Shown: positions 1 to 6,739, counted from the stretch's first letter. The stretch is DNA of 7,021 nucleotides from Chloroflexota bacterium (GCA_003650185.1 QMOF01000121.1:1-7021); one strand, 5' to 3'. The notes: generated by a model from the sequence alone, not told the origin. Translations and numbers: made by a program.

Positions 1-3000
1 CGGGCGGTCCTCGTCGCCCCCCCCAGCACCGCCGGACGGCACAAGCTCAGCACAACGCCAGCTTCAAACGAGCTCGCTTTCGATATAATGCCCAGCCTGG
101 CAACAGAGCCCGGCGGGGGTCCGGTGGGCACTGATGTGAAGATCCAAGGCACCGGCTTCGGCGCCGGGGACAAGGTGAGCCTGCTGTATGACGGTGACGA
201 GGTGGCCGGGGCCACGGCCGATAGCACCGGCACGTTCCTGGCCTCGTTCGCTGTCCCAGACGGTACTGCCGGGAAGCACAGGCTGACCAGTGAGCCAGCC
301 GCAACGGAGTGTGTCTTCGTAGTGGCACCGAGCCTCCACCTGGAGCCGCGCACCGGAACCGTGGGGACCGAGATGAAGGCTAGCGGCACCGGCTTTGAGC
401 CAGAGCGGCTCATTTCCCTGAGGTACGATGACAAGGAAATAGCCACAGCCAGGACGGACAAGAAGGGCAACTTCCAGGCCATCCTGGCCGCTCCTGCCAG
501 CCCCAGAGGGGAACACACTATAGCTACGGAGCCCCCCTCAACCGAGTGGCCATTCACCGTAACCCCCAGCCTAGCCACCGGGCCTGCCAGTGGACCGGTG
601 GGCACCCAGGTGGCGGCCAGTGGCACCGGCTTTGTCCCAGGCAAGGCAGTCTCCCTGAGGTTTGACGACACAGAGGTCGGCGCGGTGCTGGCCGACAACA
701 CCGGGAGCTTCCAGCTTGCTTTCTCGGTCCCCCCAAGCACCGCCGGGAAGCACAGGCTGACCACCGATCCTGCCTCCACCGAGCAGTCTTTCACAGTGAC
801 CCCAAGACTCTTCGTCGAGTCCTTCGGCGCCACCGTAGGCACGGAGGTGACGGCTCGGGGCACTGGCTTTGGCGCTGGCCAGCGGGTCTCCATCAGGTTC
901 GACGACGTAGAGGCGACCACAGCAGTAGCCGACAGCACGGGGAGCTTCCAGACCTCATTTGCCATACCCTCCAGCACTGCCGGGGAGCACAAAGTGACAA
1001 CCGACCCCCCCTCGACGGAGCAGGCCCTTATGGTGGCCTCTATGATCGACCTGGACTGCACCACCGGTCCCGTAGCTACCCAGGTGAGGGTCAGCGGCAG
1101 CGGCTTCGCCGCAGGCAAGAGGGTATCACTCAGGCTTGACGGCAAAGAGGTAGCCAACGCTACCACTGGCGATAGCGGTAGCTTCTCGACTACCTTTGCT
1201 ATCCCTCCGTGCACTGCGGGGCGGCATAGCTTGACCACTGAGCCTCCCTCGATTGAGCTGACTTTCACCACCACACCTCGGATCGTGGCCCAGTCATTCA
1301 GCGGGCCGGTAGGCAGCGATCTCCGGCTGGAGGGGACTGGATTCGGCGCAGGCAAGAGAGTCTCCATCAGGTTCGATGACAAGGAGGTGACCACTGCCAC
1401 CGCGGACAACAAAGGCAACCTGCATGCCACCTTTGCCGTGCCAGCCACCACTGCCGGAGAGCACACGCTGACCACCGAACCTCAGTCTACACGACTGACC
1501 TTCAGCGTCGTGCCACAGATCGCCGTCAGTCCGCCCAGGGGCACCGTGGGCACAGAAGTGGAGGTGAGCGGTTCCGGGTTCCCTTCAGGCAATGTGTCCA
1601 TCAGGTACGATGCAGAGCCGCTGGTAAGAGCAGTCGCCGACCAGCATGGGGGGTTCCGGGCCAGCTTCACAGTCCCACCCCATACCGCGGGGGAGCACCG
1701 CGTGACCACGAGCCCCGTTTCTACCACGGAACCATTCGTGGTCACCCCGCACATCTCCATCGACAAGGCCTCCGGGACTGCCGGAACGGAGATCAAAGTT
1801 GTCGGCTCAGGGTTCCCAGCGCAGATGGTATCGATAACCTACGACGGCGACCAAGTCGCCTCAGCGGTAGCCGATGAACGGGGTAACTTCCAGGCAACCT
1901 TCCGAGTTCCATCGGGCATCGCCGGACCACACCACATCGCTACAGTACCCCGGTCGGCCGAGCAAGTGTTCAATCTCGTGCCCAGCATCGTACGGATGGA
2001 GCCCGCCTCCGGGGCGGTAGGCACCGCAGTCGTGGTAGCCGGGGAGAACTTCCTCCCCGGGAAAGCGGTGTCGCTCCGGTACGACGACGAGGAGGTAGCC
2101 ACAGGCACGCCCGACAGCGAGGGAAGGTTCGAGGCAACTTTCCTGGTCCCCTCCAGCACCCTCGGCGACCACAGGATTACCACCAGGCCCACCTCGACCG
2201 AGCAGGTCTTCAAGGTAACACCCAGGGTGGCCATCGGCCCTGCAAGCGGGGCAGTGGGGACCGAGGTCACCGTCACCGGTACCGGCTTTGGCCAGGAGAT
2301 GCTGGTGTCTCTCAGATACGATGACAGGGAGGTCGCCACTGCCAGGTGCGATGCCGATGGCAGTTTCCAGGCCGTGTTCGCCGTCCCTCCCAGCACCTCC
2401 GGTGAGCACAAGATAACCACAACACCTCCATCCACCGAAGAGACGTTCTCCGTAGTCCCCTGCTTCGTGCTACAGCCCCTCCAGGGGACGGTAGGCGCCC
2501 AGATCAAGGCCAGCGGTAGCGGCTTCGGCCCAGGGCGAAGGGTGTCCGTCATGCAAGACGGCAAGCCCGTAGCCACCGGCAGCGCCGACGAAACCGGCAG
2601 CTTCCAGGCGGAGTTCGCTTTGCCCGCCAGCATCCTGGGACAGCACCGCATAACCACCGATCCTCCGTCCGAGGAACGGACGGTGGAGGTCATGCCCAGC
2701 CTGGTCGCAGAGCCGTCAACCGGGCCGGTGGGAACAGAGATCGAGGTCAAGGGTGCCGGCTTCGCTCCATGGAGAAGAATTAGCCTGAGGTACGATGATA
2801 GGGAAATGACCACGACCAGCACCGACGGCGACGGGAACCTCCGAGCTGTCTTCGTTGCCCCCCCGAGCACCGCTGGAGTTCACAAGGTCACCACAAGCCA
2901 ACCCGGAGCCGAGGCAACCTTCACCATAGCGCGTGAGATAGTCATCCAGCCGGTCGGCGGTCCTGTGGGAACGGAGGTCAGGGCCAGGGGATCGGGCTTT

Positions 3001-4146
3001 GGCCCGCGAGAGAGGGTGTCGCTGAAGTATGACGGAGTGGAGGTGGCCGGAGCCACTGCCGATGAGGAAGGCAATCTTGAGGCGACCTTCGCCGTACCTC
3101 CAAGCAGCTCTGGAGAGCACAAGATCACTACCGAGCCCAATTCCACTGAGCAGGTGTTCAGCGTGGCTCCCCACCTGACCGTCGAGCCGCCTGGCGGCGT
3201 CGTCGGTACTGAAGTAACCGTCTCGGGGACAGGTTTCTCGCCGGGCAAAGTGTTAATCATGTACGACTCGGAGGAGGTAGTGTCAGTAGTCGCCGATGAG
3301 CTCGGCGGCTTCCAGGCCTCATTCACTATCCCGCCGAGCGCACCGGGCGATCACCAGATCACCACCGGCTCGGAGCCAACAATGCAGAGATTCACAGTGA
3401 GTCCGAAGCTGTCCCTGTCGCCTGCCTCCGGGCCGGTAGGAACCACGGTCACTGTCAGTGCCACTGGCATTCCCCCAGGCGGCCTGTCTATATGGTACGA
3501 CCGCAGGGAGGTAGCCACAGGCGTAACCGACAGTAAAGGGACAGCCGAGATGACCTTCCGAGTGCCCCCCAGCACGACTGGAGAGCACCATGTCACCACC
3601 AGACCAGCTTCGACCCAGGAGGTCTTCACTGTCATTCCCAGCCTCACGCTCTCACCAGCGAGGGGTGTTGGGGTCACCACCGTGATCGGCACCGGGTTCT
3701 CCGGTAGCTCGGCGGTCGGCGTGACCGCTGACGGCTCAGACCTGCCCCCCATTCCGCTGCATGTCAGTACCGACGCGCACGGCAGCTTCACTGCTCTGGT
3801 CACGCTCCCGTCAGTGTCACCGCGCGACTACACCATCTCGGCGCTGACTGACGGTGCTACGGCCTCCGCCGTCTTCACCATGATTGACCTGAGAGGCGCT
3901 CCTGGCCCCAAGGGTGACCCGGGTGAACCCGGACCCCCAGGGCCACCAGGACCTAAGGGCGAAAAAGGAGACCCCGGGCCCAGAGGGCCCAAAGGTGACC
4001 GTGGGGCACAGGGCTATACCGGCCCCAAGGGTGACCCGGGTGAACCCGGACCCCCAGGGCCACCAGGACCTAAGGGCGAAAAAGGAGACCCCGGGCCACC
4101 GGGCCCTCCGGGCCCGCCAGGCCCGGCCCGAAAAGGTATTTTCTGA
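1..4146 (+). CDS. Giant IPT/TIG-like repeat protein with C-terminal collagen-like domain (5' partial)
   Basis: The frame is open from base 1 to a TGA at 4144-4146, giving 1381 visible residues; the true start and any signal peptide lie off the left edge. An ATG at 88 is in frame but sits at the start of a repeat, and the sequence before it (PPSTAGRHKL at residues 7-16) is clearly the second half of another repeat, so 88 is not the start. Residues 30-1294 are 16 tandem repeats of 78-83 residues with a shared pattern: P-x-I/L, GxVGTxV, GTGF, YDD or YDG, D-x-x-G-x-F, VPPST, GEHxITT, F-x-V. This fits bacterial IPT/TIG-type Ig-like beta-sandwiches. Residues 1299-1376 are 26 perfect Gly-X-Y triplets, followed by RKGIF and stop. 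No LPXTG motif, membrane anchor or known sorting domain is visible. The likely role is a long extracellular stalk or adhesin-like fibre whose collagen part trimerises. That role is inference; the architecture is directly visible. Confidence 0.93.
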   Translation, partial: RAVLVAPPSTAGRHKLSTTPASNELAFDIMPSLATEPGGGPVGTDVKIQGTGFGAGDKVSLLYDGDEVAGATADSTGTFLASFAVPDGTAGKHRLTSEPAATECVFVVAPSLHLEPRTGTVGTEMKASGTGFEPERLISLRYDDKEIATARTDKKGNFQAILAAPASPRGEHTIATEPPSTEWPFTVTPSLATGPASGPVGTQVAASGTGFVPGKAVSLRFDDTEVGAVLADNTGSFQLAFSVPPSTAGKHRLTTDPASTEQSFTVTPRLFVESFGATVGTEVTARGTGFGAGQRVSIRFDDVEATTAVADSTGSFQTSFAIPSSTAGEHKVTTDPPSTEQALMVASMIDLDCTTGPVATQVRVSGSGFAAGKRVSLRLDGKEVANATTGDSGSFSTTFAIPPCTAGRHSLTTEPPSIELTFTTTPRIVAQSFSGPVGSDLRLEGTGFGAGKRVSIRFDDKEVTTATADNKGNLHATFAVPATTAGEHTLTTEPQSTRLTFSVVPQIAVSPPRGTVGTEVEVSGSGFPSGNVSIRYDAEPLVRAVADQHGGFRASFTVPPHTAGEHRVTTSPVSTTEPFVVTPHISIDKASGTAGTEIKVVGSGFPAQMVSITYDGDQVASAVADERGNFQATFRVPSGIAGPHHIATVPRSAEQVFNLVPSIVRMEPASGAVGTAVVVAGENFLPGKAVSLRYDDEEVATGTPDSEGRFEATFLVPSSTLGDHRITTRPTSTEQVFKVTPRVAIGPASGAVGTEVTVTGTGFGQEMLVSLRYDDREVATARCDADGSFQAVFAVPPSTSGEHKITTTPPSTEETFSVVPCFVLQPLQGTVGAQIKASGSGFGPGRRVSVMQDGKPVATGSADETGSFQAEFALPASILGQHRITTDPPSEERTVEVMPSLVAEPSTGPVGTEIEVKGAGFAPWRRISLRYDDREMTTTSTDGDGNLRAVFVAPPSTAGVHKVTTSQPGAEATFTIAREIVIQPVGGPVGTEVRARGSGFGPRERVSLKYDGVEVAGATADEEGNLEATFAVPPSSSGEHKITTEPNSTEQVFSVAPHLTVEPPGGVVGTEVTVSGTGFSPGKVLIMYDSEEVVSVVADELGGFQASFTIPPSAPGDHQITTGSEPTMQRFTVSPKLSLSPASGPVGTTVTVSATGIPPGGLSIWYDRREVATGVTDSKGTAEMTFRVPPSTTGEHHVTTRPASTQEVFTVIPSLTLSPARGVGVTTVIGTGFSGSSAVGVTADGSDLPPIPLHVSTDAHGSFTALVTLPSVSPRDYTISALTDGATASAVFTMIDLRGAPGPKGDPGEPGPPGPPGPKGEKGDPGPRGPKGDRGAQGYTGPKGDPGEPGPPGPPGPKGEKGDPGPPGPPGPPGPARKGIF
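88..3882 (+). repeat. Array of 16 IPT/TIG-like domain repeats, ~237 bp each
   Basis: Repeat units begin at 88, 325, 562, 799, 1036, 1273, 1510, 1744, 1978, 2218, 2455, 2692, 2929, 3166, 3400 and 3634. Eleven-plus units are exactly 79 residues. Units 7, 8, 14 and 15 are 78, having lost a residue just after the GxGF motif. Unit 9 is 80. Unit 16 is a divergent 83-residue cap (GTGFSG, then DAHGSF) next to the collagen region. Half of a further unit occupies 1-87. The units are similar in protein but clearly diverged in DNA, so the array is old except for possible block duplications. Conserved aromatic, glycine and aspartate positions suggest each unit folds as an independent beta-sandwich. Confidence 0.9.
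3904..3980 (+). repeat. 77-bp exact direct repeat, copy 1
   Basis: This copy is identical base for base to 4021-4097. It lies within the collagen tract and encodes GPKGDPGEPGPPGPPGPKGE followed by KGDPG. The period is 117 bp (39 residues, 13 triplets), so a gain or loss of one unit keeps the reading frame and the Gly-X-Y register. Confidence 0.97.
4021..4097 (+). repeat. 77-bp exact direct repeat, copy 2
   Basis: This is the second copy of the 77-bp unit at 3904-3980, separated from it by 40 bp that encode GPR GPK GDR GAQ GYT-type triplets. Identity includes all third codon positions, which points to a recent duplication or gene conversion within the collagen tract. Confidence 0.97.
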
Positions 4147-4174
4147 TAGTTGCAGGGTCGCGATATTCACAAGG

Positions 4175-4203
4175 GCGAGCCAGGGGCGGCGCCCCTGGCT
4201 CGC
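4175..4203. terminator. Perfect 13-bp hairpin between convergent genes, probable bidirectional terminator
   Basis: The arms GCGAGCCAGGGGC (4175-4187) and GCCCCTGGCTCGC (4191-4203) are exactly complementary around a GGC loop. The hairpin lies 28 bases after the stop of the collagen-like gene and ends 5 bases beyond the stop of the convergent SMR gene, where a shared terminator is expected. Neither side has a strong T-run: CTTGCC follows on the + strand and CCTTGTG on the - strand. It may therefore work weakly as an intrinsic terminator, or act as a 3'-end stabilising stem. Confidence 0.7.
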
Positions 4204-4208
4204 TTGCC

Positions 4209-4535
4209 TCAGCGCACCGCTCCACTGGCACTGAGCCCGACAACCCCGCACACGATCAGGAGCATAGAGACCAACCTCACCGCGGTCACAGGCTCATGAA
4301 AGTGGACCACACCAACAGCCACCATTAGCATTACGCCCAAACCAGCCCAAACGGCGTACGCCACACTCACATCGATGTGCTTCAGGGCAAAGGTGAACAA
4401 GGCAAACGACAGGCCATAGAAAACGAATATCAGTACCGAGGGAGTCAGTCTGGAAAACCCCTCGGATAGCTTCATGCAGGTGGTGCCACAGACTTCCAAC
4501 CCGATCGCCAAAAACAGAAGCAGCCAGCTTGTCAA
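4209..4535 (-). CDS. Small multidrug resistance (SMR) family transporter, Qac-type
   Basis: The product is 108 residues, the usual SMR length, with four hydrophobic segments at about 2-22, 33-51, 57-78 and 85-104. SMR proteins act in the inner membrane as antiparallel dimers exchanging protons for cationic compounds. The membrane-embedded Glu14 (GLEVCGTT), GTTCMKLSEGF after it, and AYAVWAGLG with Tyr60, Trp63, Gly65 and Gly67 match EmrE position for position. Gly17-Thr18 after EVC, rather than the Trp-Ala of guanidinium exporters (Gdx/SugE), favours the Qac-type subgroup. I chose the TTG at 4533-4535 as start because AAGGAGGT (4540-4547) lies 4 bases before it and because it gives the classical MxSWLLL N-terminus. 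The frame stays open further upstream to 4748, but that part is not SMR-like. It converges with the collagen-like gene and diverges from the hydrolase. Substrate is unknown. Confidence 0.94.
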   Translation of the reverse strand: MTSWLLLFLAIGLEVCGTTCMKLSEGFSRLTPSVLIFVFYGLSFALFTFALKHIDVSVAYAVWAGLGVMLMVAVGVVHFHEPVTAVRLVSMLLIVCGVVGLSASGAVR

Positions 4536-4539
4536 GGTG

Positions 4540-4547
4540 ACCTCCTT
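4540..4547 (-). promoter_or_regulatory. Shine-Dalgarno AAGGAGGT fixing a TTG start of the SMR gene
   Basis: On the minus strand AAGGAGGT is followed by CACC and then TTG. It matches the anti-Shine-Dalgarno completely and decides the start in favour of TTG rather than an upstream codon. Confidence 0.85.
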
Positions 4548-4691
4548 CCGATTGCCCTTAAGTCCCAAGCTAACCTGGTGCCATGCACCTGGGCTCAGCC
4601 TGTCCTGGACCTCTAACATACAGAATATCATCAGGCTGCTCATCGCGGCCATAGCCCACTTACGCCAGCCGCGCCCATCGGAATTCAGGCT

Positions 4692-4723
4692 GTGGGTGCA
4701 CCGCGCGGTGGCACCCTGCCCAC
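4692..4723. repeat. Imperfect palindrome upstream of the hydrolase promoter
   Basis: GTGGG (4692-4696) pairs with CCCAC (4719-4723), GGGTGC (4694-4699) with GCACCC (4711-4716), and ACC (4700-4702) with GGT (4707-4709), around a GCGC centre with one bulged G; the outer and inner pairings compete for the GGG. It lies about 30 bases upstream of the extended -10, a plausible place for an operator, and could equally fold as RNA on the minus strand. The GGTGC/GCACC words recur in the small hairpin at 4577-4589. Function is unproven. Confidence 0.5.
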
Positions 4724-4751
4724 AACGAACTGGCCCAAACGCAGCCACGGG

Positions 4752-4760
4752 TGGTATACT
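4752..4760 (+). promoter_or_regulatory. Extended -10 promoter (TGGTATACT) for the hydrolase gene
   Basis: TG (4752-4753), one base, then TATACT (4755-4760) matches the extended -10 consensus TGnTATAAT with one mismatch. No good -35 lies 16-18 bases upstream, which extended -10 promoters tolerate. Transcription would begin near 4767, leaving a leader of about 30 bases before the ATG at 4796. Confidence 0.6.
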
Positions 4761-4795
4761 GAGCTACGGGCGCAGCAACGCCACAACGATCACCC

Positions 4796-5845
4796 ATGAG
4801 CCACAGACCCGTCGAGGTAGTACCCGGAATTCACATGCTCAGGGTGCCTCTTGTCGTTCCCTTCATGGAGCGGGACGAGGCCTCAGCCACTCTTGCCTAC
4901 CTAGCCAAGCTCAAGGACGGGTGGCTCATGGTAGACAGCGGCTACAACGACCAGAGTGCCTTCGACTTGCTCCGTAGTCAGCTGGAGGCCCTGGGTATCC
5001 CCTTACAGGACCTGCGCTGGCTTCTCATCACCCACTACCACCCCGATCACAGTGGCCTGGCGCAGCGGATCAAAGAAGCATCGGGAGCCAGGGTGATCAT
5101 CCACCAGGACGACTGGGAGATACTGCAACACGCTGTGAGCCAGGCGCAAACATGGACGCTGGACGGACTCGTCGAGTGGGCCAGGAGCCTCGGCGTCCCA
5201 CCATCGGAACTCGACGAGTTCTACCGGACGGGGACCTTCGGGCGGATGCTTTTTCCCAGGGGCCTCGAACCTGACCTGATACTTCAGGGAGATGAGAACG
5301 TCATCCCAGGGGAGGACCACCTGCGGATGATCCTCACCCCGGGCCACAGCCCTGGTCATGTGTGCCTGTACGATGAGAGCAGGAAAATGCTGTTCTCGGG
5401 AGACCACGTCCTGGTTGAGATCACACCCCACATCTCCCCCAGCCACCTGACCAGCTACAACCAGCTTGGTCAGTATCTCGACGCCCTGCGGAAAGTAAGG
5501 CCGCTCGACGTGCAAATGGTCTTGCCTGCCCACGAGAGGCCGTTCACCCATCTGGCCCAGAGGGTTGACGAGATCCTCGAACACCACAGGCAGCGTCTGG
5601 CCGAGGTCATCGCTGGACTGTCCAGCGGCCCTTCCACTCCCTGGGCCCTGGCCAGCAGCGTGCACTGGGACGTTGGGCCCTGGGAGGACATGGTCGCCAC
5701 CAACCGCCTCCTCGCGGTACGGGAGACCCTGGCCCACCTGCAATTCCTGGAAAGCAACGGCCAGGTGGTGTCAGAGGAGCAAGACCAAGTGAGGCTATAC
5801 CGGCTCAATCCCTCCCCAGCTCGAGGGGGCTGCAGCAACACCTGA
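4796..5845 (+). CDS. MBL-fold metallo-hydrolase with LACTB2-like winged-helix tail
   Basis: The product is 349 residues. Metal ligands of the metallo-beta-lactamase fold are all present: HYHPDH (His80, His82, Asp84, His85), His184 in TPGHSPGH, Asp203 in LFSGDH, and His246 in LPAHE. This arrangement predicts a two-metal, usually zinc, centre of the glyoxalase II/LACTB2 type acting on an ester, thioester or phosphodiester. Residues about 285-340 (TNRLLAVRETLAHLQFLESN, then VRLYRL) resemble the winged-helix-like tail of LACTB2-type members. There is no signal peptide, so it should be cytoplasmic. The ATG at 4796 is the first start after an in-frame TGA (4760-4762); no Shine-Dalgarno precedes it, and with a ~30-base leader, translation may be weakly initiated. 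It is divergent from the SMR gene and convergent with the crotonase gene. The substrate cannot be told from the sequence; it is unlikely to be a secreted antibiotic-degrading beta-lactamase. Confidence 0.93.
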   Translation: MSHRPVEVVPGIHMLRVPLVVPFMERDEASATLAYLAKLKDGWLMVDSGYNDQSAFDLLRSQLEALGIPLQDLRWLLITHYHPDHSGLAQRIKEASGARVIIHQDDWEILQHAVSQAQTWTLDGLVEWARSLGVPPSELDEFYRTGTFGRMLFPRGLEPDLILQGDENVIPGEDHLRMILTPGHSPGHVCLYDESRKMLFSGDHVLVEITPHISPSHLTSYNQLGQYLDALRKVRPLDVQMVLPAHERPFTHLAQRVDEILEHHRQRLAEVIAGLSSGPSTPWALASSVHWDVGPWEDMVATNRLLAVRETLAHLQFLESNGQVVSEEQDQVRLYRLNPSPARGGCSNT

Positions 5846-5906
5846 CCGTTGGGCCACTCTACACTACTCCCCTGGCCGAACCCTCAGACCCCGTGCTAAT
5901 CGTGCC

Positions 5907-6734
5907 CTATTTGTCCTGGTAATTCGGTGCTCTCTTCTCGAGATAGGCGGCCTTGATTGCCTCTTGCGCGTCCTCGCTCATGCCGCAGAGAAGCTGGCTC
6001 CCGGCTTCCAGTTGAGCAGCCGCCGCCAGGCTTGGGGCATCGATGTTTACATTGAGCAGCCCTTTGGTCAGCCTCAGCGCCAGGGGAGTCGCATTCAGCA
6101 TCTCGTGGGCCAGCTCGGTTGCCGCACCGTCCAGTTGCTCATCGGACACGACCCGCGAGACGAATCCGATGCGCTCAGCCGTAGCTGCATCCATCCTGCG
6201 GCCGGTGTACAGGTACTCAGCCGCCCGTGACAGCCCGATGAGACGGGGCAGGAAGTAGGAGGAGCCCATGTCCCCACCCGTGTACCCGATTCGGATATTG
6301 ACCGCGCTGAACCGCGCCGACTCGGCAGCAATCCGTATATCGCAGGCCATGCTGAGGGTGAAACCACCCCCCACCGCCGCACCCCGCACAGCCGCGATGA
6401 GGGGCTGCGGTGCTTCGCGCATCTTGATCACCACGTCATTGACTGCCCGTTGCACCATGTGGCCATAGGTCACAACTCCCGTGGGCAGGCCCAACTCCGG
6501 ATGGATCGCGGCCATGCCCCCGGAGAGGTCGGACACATCGAAGCCAGCGCAGAAGGCCCGCCCAGCACCCCGTATCACGACCACACGGGCATCCAGGTGC
6601 CTGTCCAGATTGCCAAAGAAGTCCCGCAGTTCCTCGACCATCTCGGTGGACAGGGCATTGAGGCGGTCGGGCCGGTTGAAGGTCAGAAAACCAACGTGCT
6701 CGCGGCATTCGAACTCCAGAGTCTTGTAGCTCAC
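5907..6734 (-). CDS. Crotonase-superfamily protein (enoyl-CoA hydratase/isomerase family)
   Basis: The product is 275 residues, a normal length for the family, with no signal peptide. Crotonases bind acyl-CoA thioesters in the cytoplasm and stabilise an enolate through two backbone NH groups. Both oxyanion-hole segments are visible: GAGRAFCAGFDV (residues 56-67) and AVRGAAVGGGFTLSMACDI (about 115-133). LPRLIGLSRAAEYLYTGRRM (162-181) follows the usual pattern. The two glutamates of classical hydratases (Glu144 and Glu164 of the rat enzyme) align with Thr126 and Asn146. An acid, Asp155, is present in GGDMG. This suggests an isomerase, hydrolase or other activity rather than standard hydration. 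I chose GTG at 6732-6734 because AAGGAGG lies 5 bases before it and the protein then begins with the family-typical YKTLEFE. The frame extends to a TTG at 6830, but that TTG is part of the promoter. It is likely monocistronic and converges with the hydrolase gene. Confidence 0.93.
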   Translation of the reverse strand: MSYKTLEFECREHVGFLTFNRPDRLNALSTEMVEELRDFFGNLDRHLDARVVVIRGAGRAFCAGFDVSDLSGGMAAIHPELGLPTGVVTYGHMVQRAVNDVVIKMREAPQPLIAAVRGAAVGGGFTLSMACDIRIAAESARFSAVNIRIGYTGGDMGSSYFLPRLIGLSRAAEYLYTGRRMDAATAERIGFVSRVVSDEQLDGAATELAHEMLNATPLALRLTKGLLNVNIDAPSLAAAAQLEAGSQLLCGMSEDAQEAIKAAYLEKRAPNYQDK

Positions 6735-6739
6735 TATCT

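Larger units (their letters stand above)
3895..4128 (+). repeat. Collagen-like Gly-X-Y tract, 26 triplets
   Basis: The tract runs without interruption from GAP through GPA. It contains seven GPP triplets and seven Lys-Gly-Asp/Glu junctions (five KGD, two KGE). These charge pairs are known to stabilise triple helices that lack hydroxyproline, as in bacterial collagens. The tract is very proline-rich, and only GAQ and GYT depart from the charged/proline style. It is the C-terminus of the repeat protein with only RKGIF after it, so no separate C-terminal trimerisation domain is present. Trimer formation would have to nucleate in the helix itself or in the adjacent divergent Ig-like unit; that is inference. 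Confidence 0.95.
4536..4795. other. Divergent intergenic region between the SMR and hydrolase genes
   Basis: These 260 bases have no convincing gene. The minus-strand frame running through most of it is an upstream extension of the SMR frame without SMR character. It holds the SMR Shine-Dalgarno, a small hairpin GGTGC-CAT-GCACC (4577-4589), an imperfect palindrome (4692-4723) and the hydrolase promoter (4752-4760). I see no convincing -35/-10 pair for the SMR gene and no guanidine riboswitch consensus. Confidence 0.6.

Noticed and set aside
1839..2870. A long minus-strand open frame (343 codons) opposite the Ig-like array.
   Set aside because: It is antisense to a clear repeat protein and has the same periodicity as the array, so GC-rich codon bias in the real gene explains it.
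3914..4234. A 106-codon + strand frame overlapping the collagen tract.
   Set aside because: It is an out-of-frame reading of the Gly-X-Y DNA repeat, and its repeated segments mirror the 77-bp duplication.
4704..4717. On the minus strand AGGGTGCCACCGCG differs by one base from the T-box consensus AGGGTGGNACCGCG, upstream of the SMR gene.
   Set aside because: The mismatch falls in the TGGN bulge that pairs with the tRNA end, the required Stem I would have to lie in the divergent hydrolase gene, and an SMR transporter is not a usual T-box target. The match is better explained by the palindrome here.
4536..4748. A 71-residue N-terminal extension of the SMR protein.
   Set aside because: SMR proteins do not carry such a segment, and a full Shine-Dalgarno sits directly before the TTG at 4535.
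5846..5906. Possible terminator between the convergent hydrolase and crotonase genes.
   Set aside because: Only a weak GGCCA/TGGCC pairing with a long loop is present and there is no T-run.
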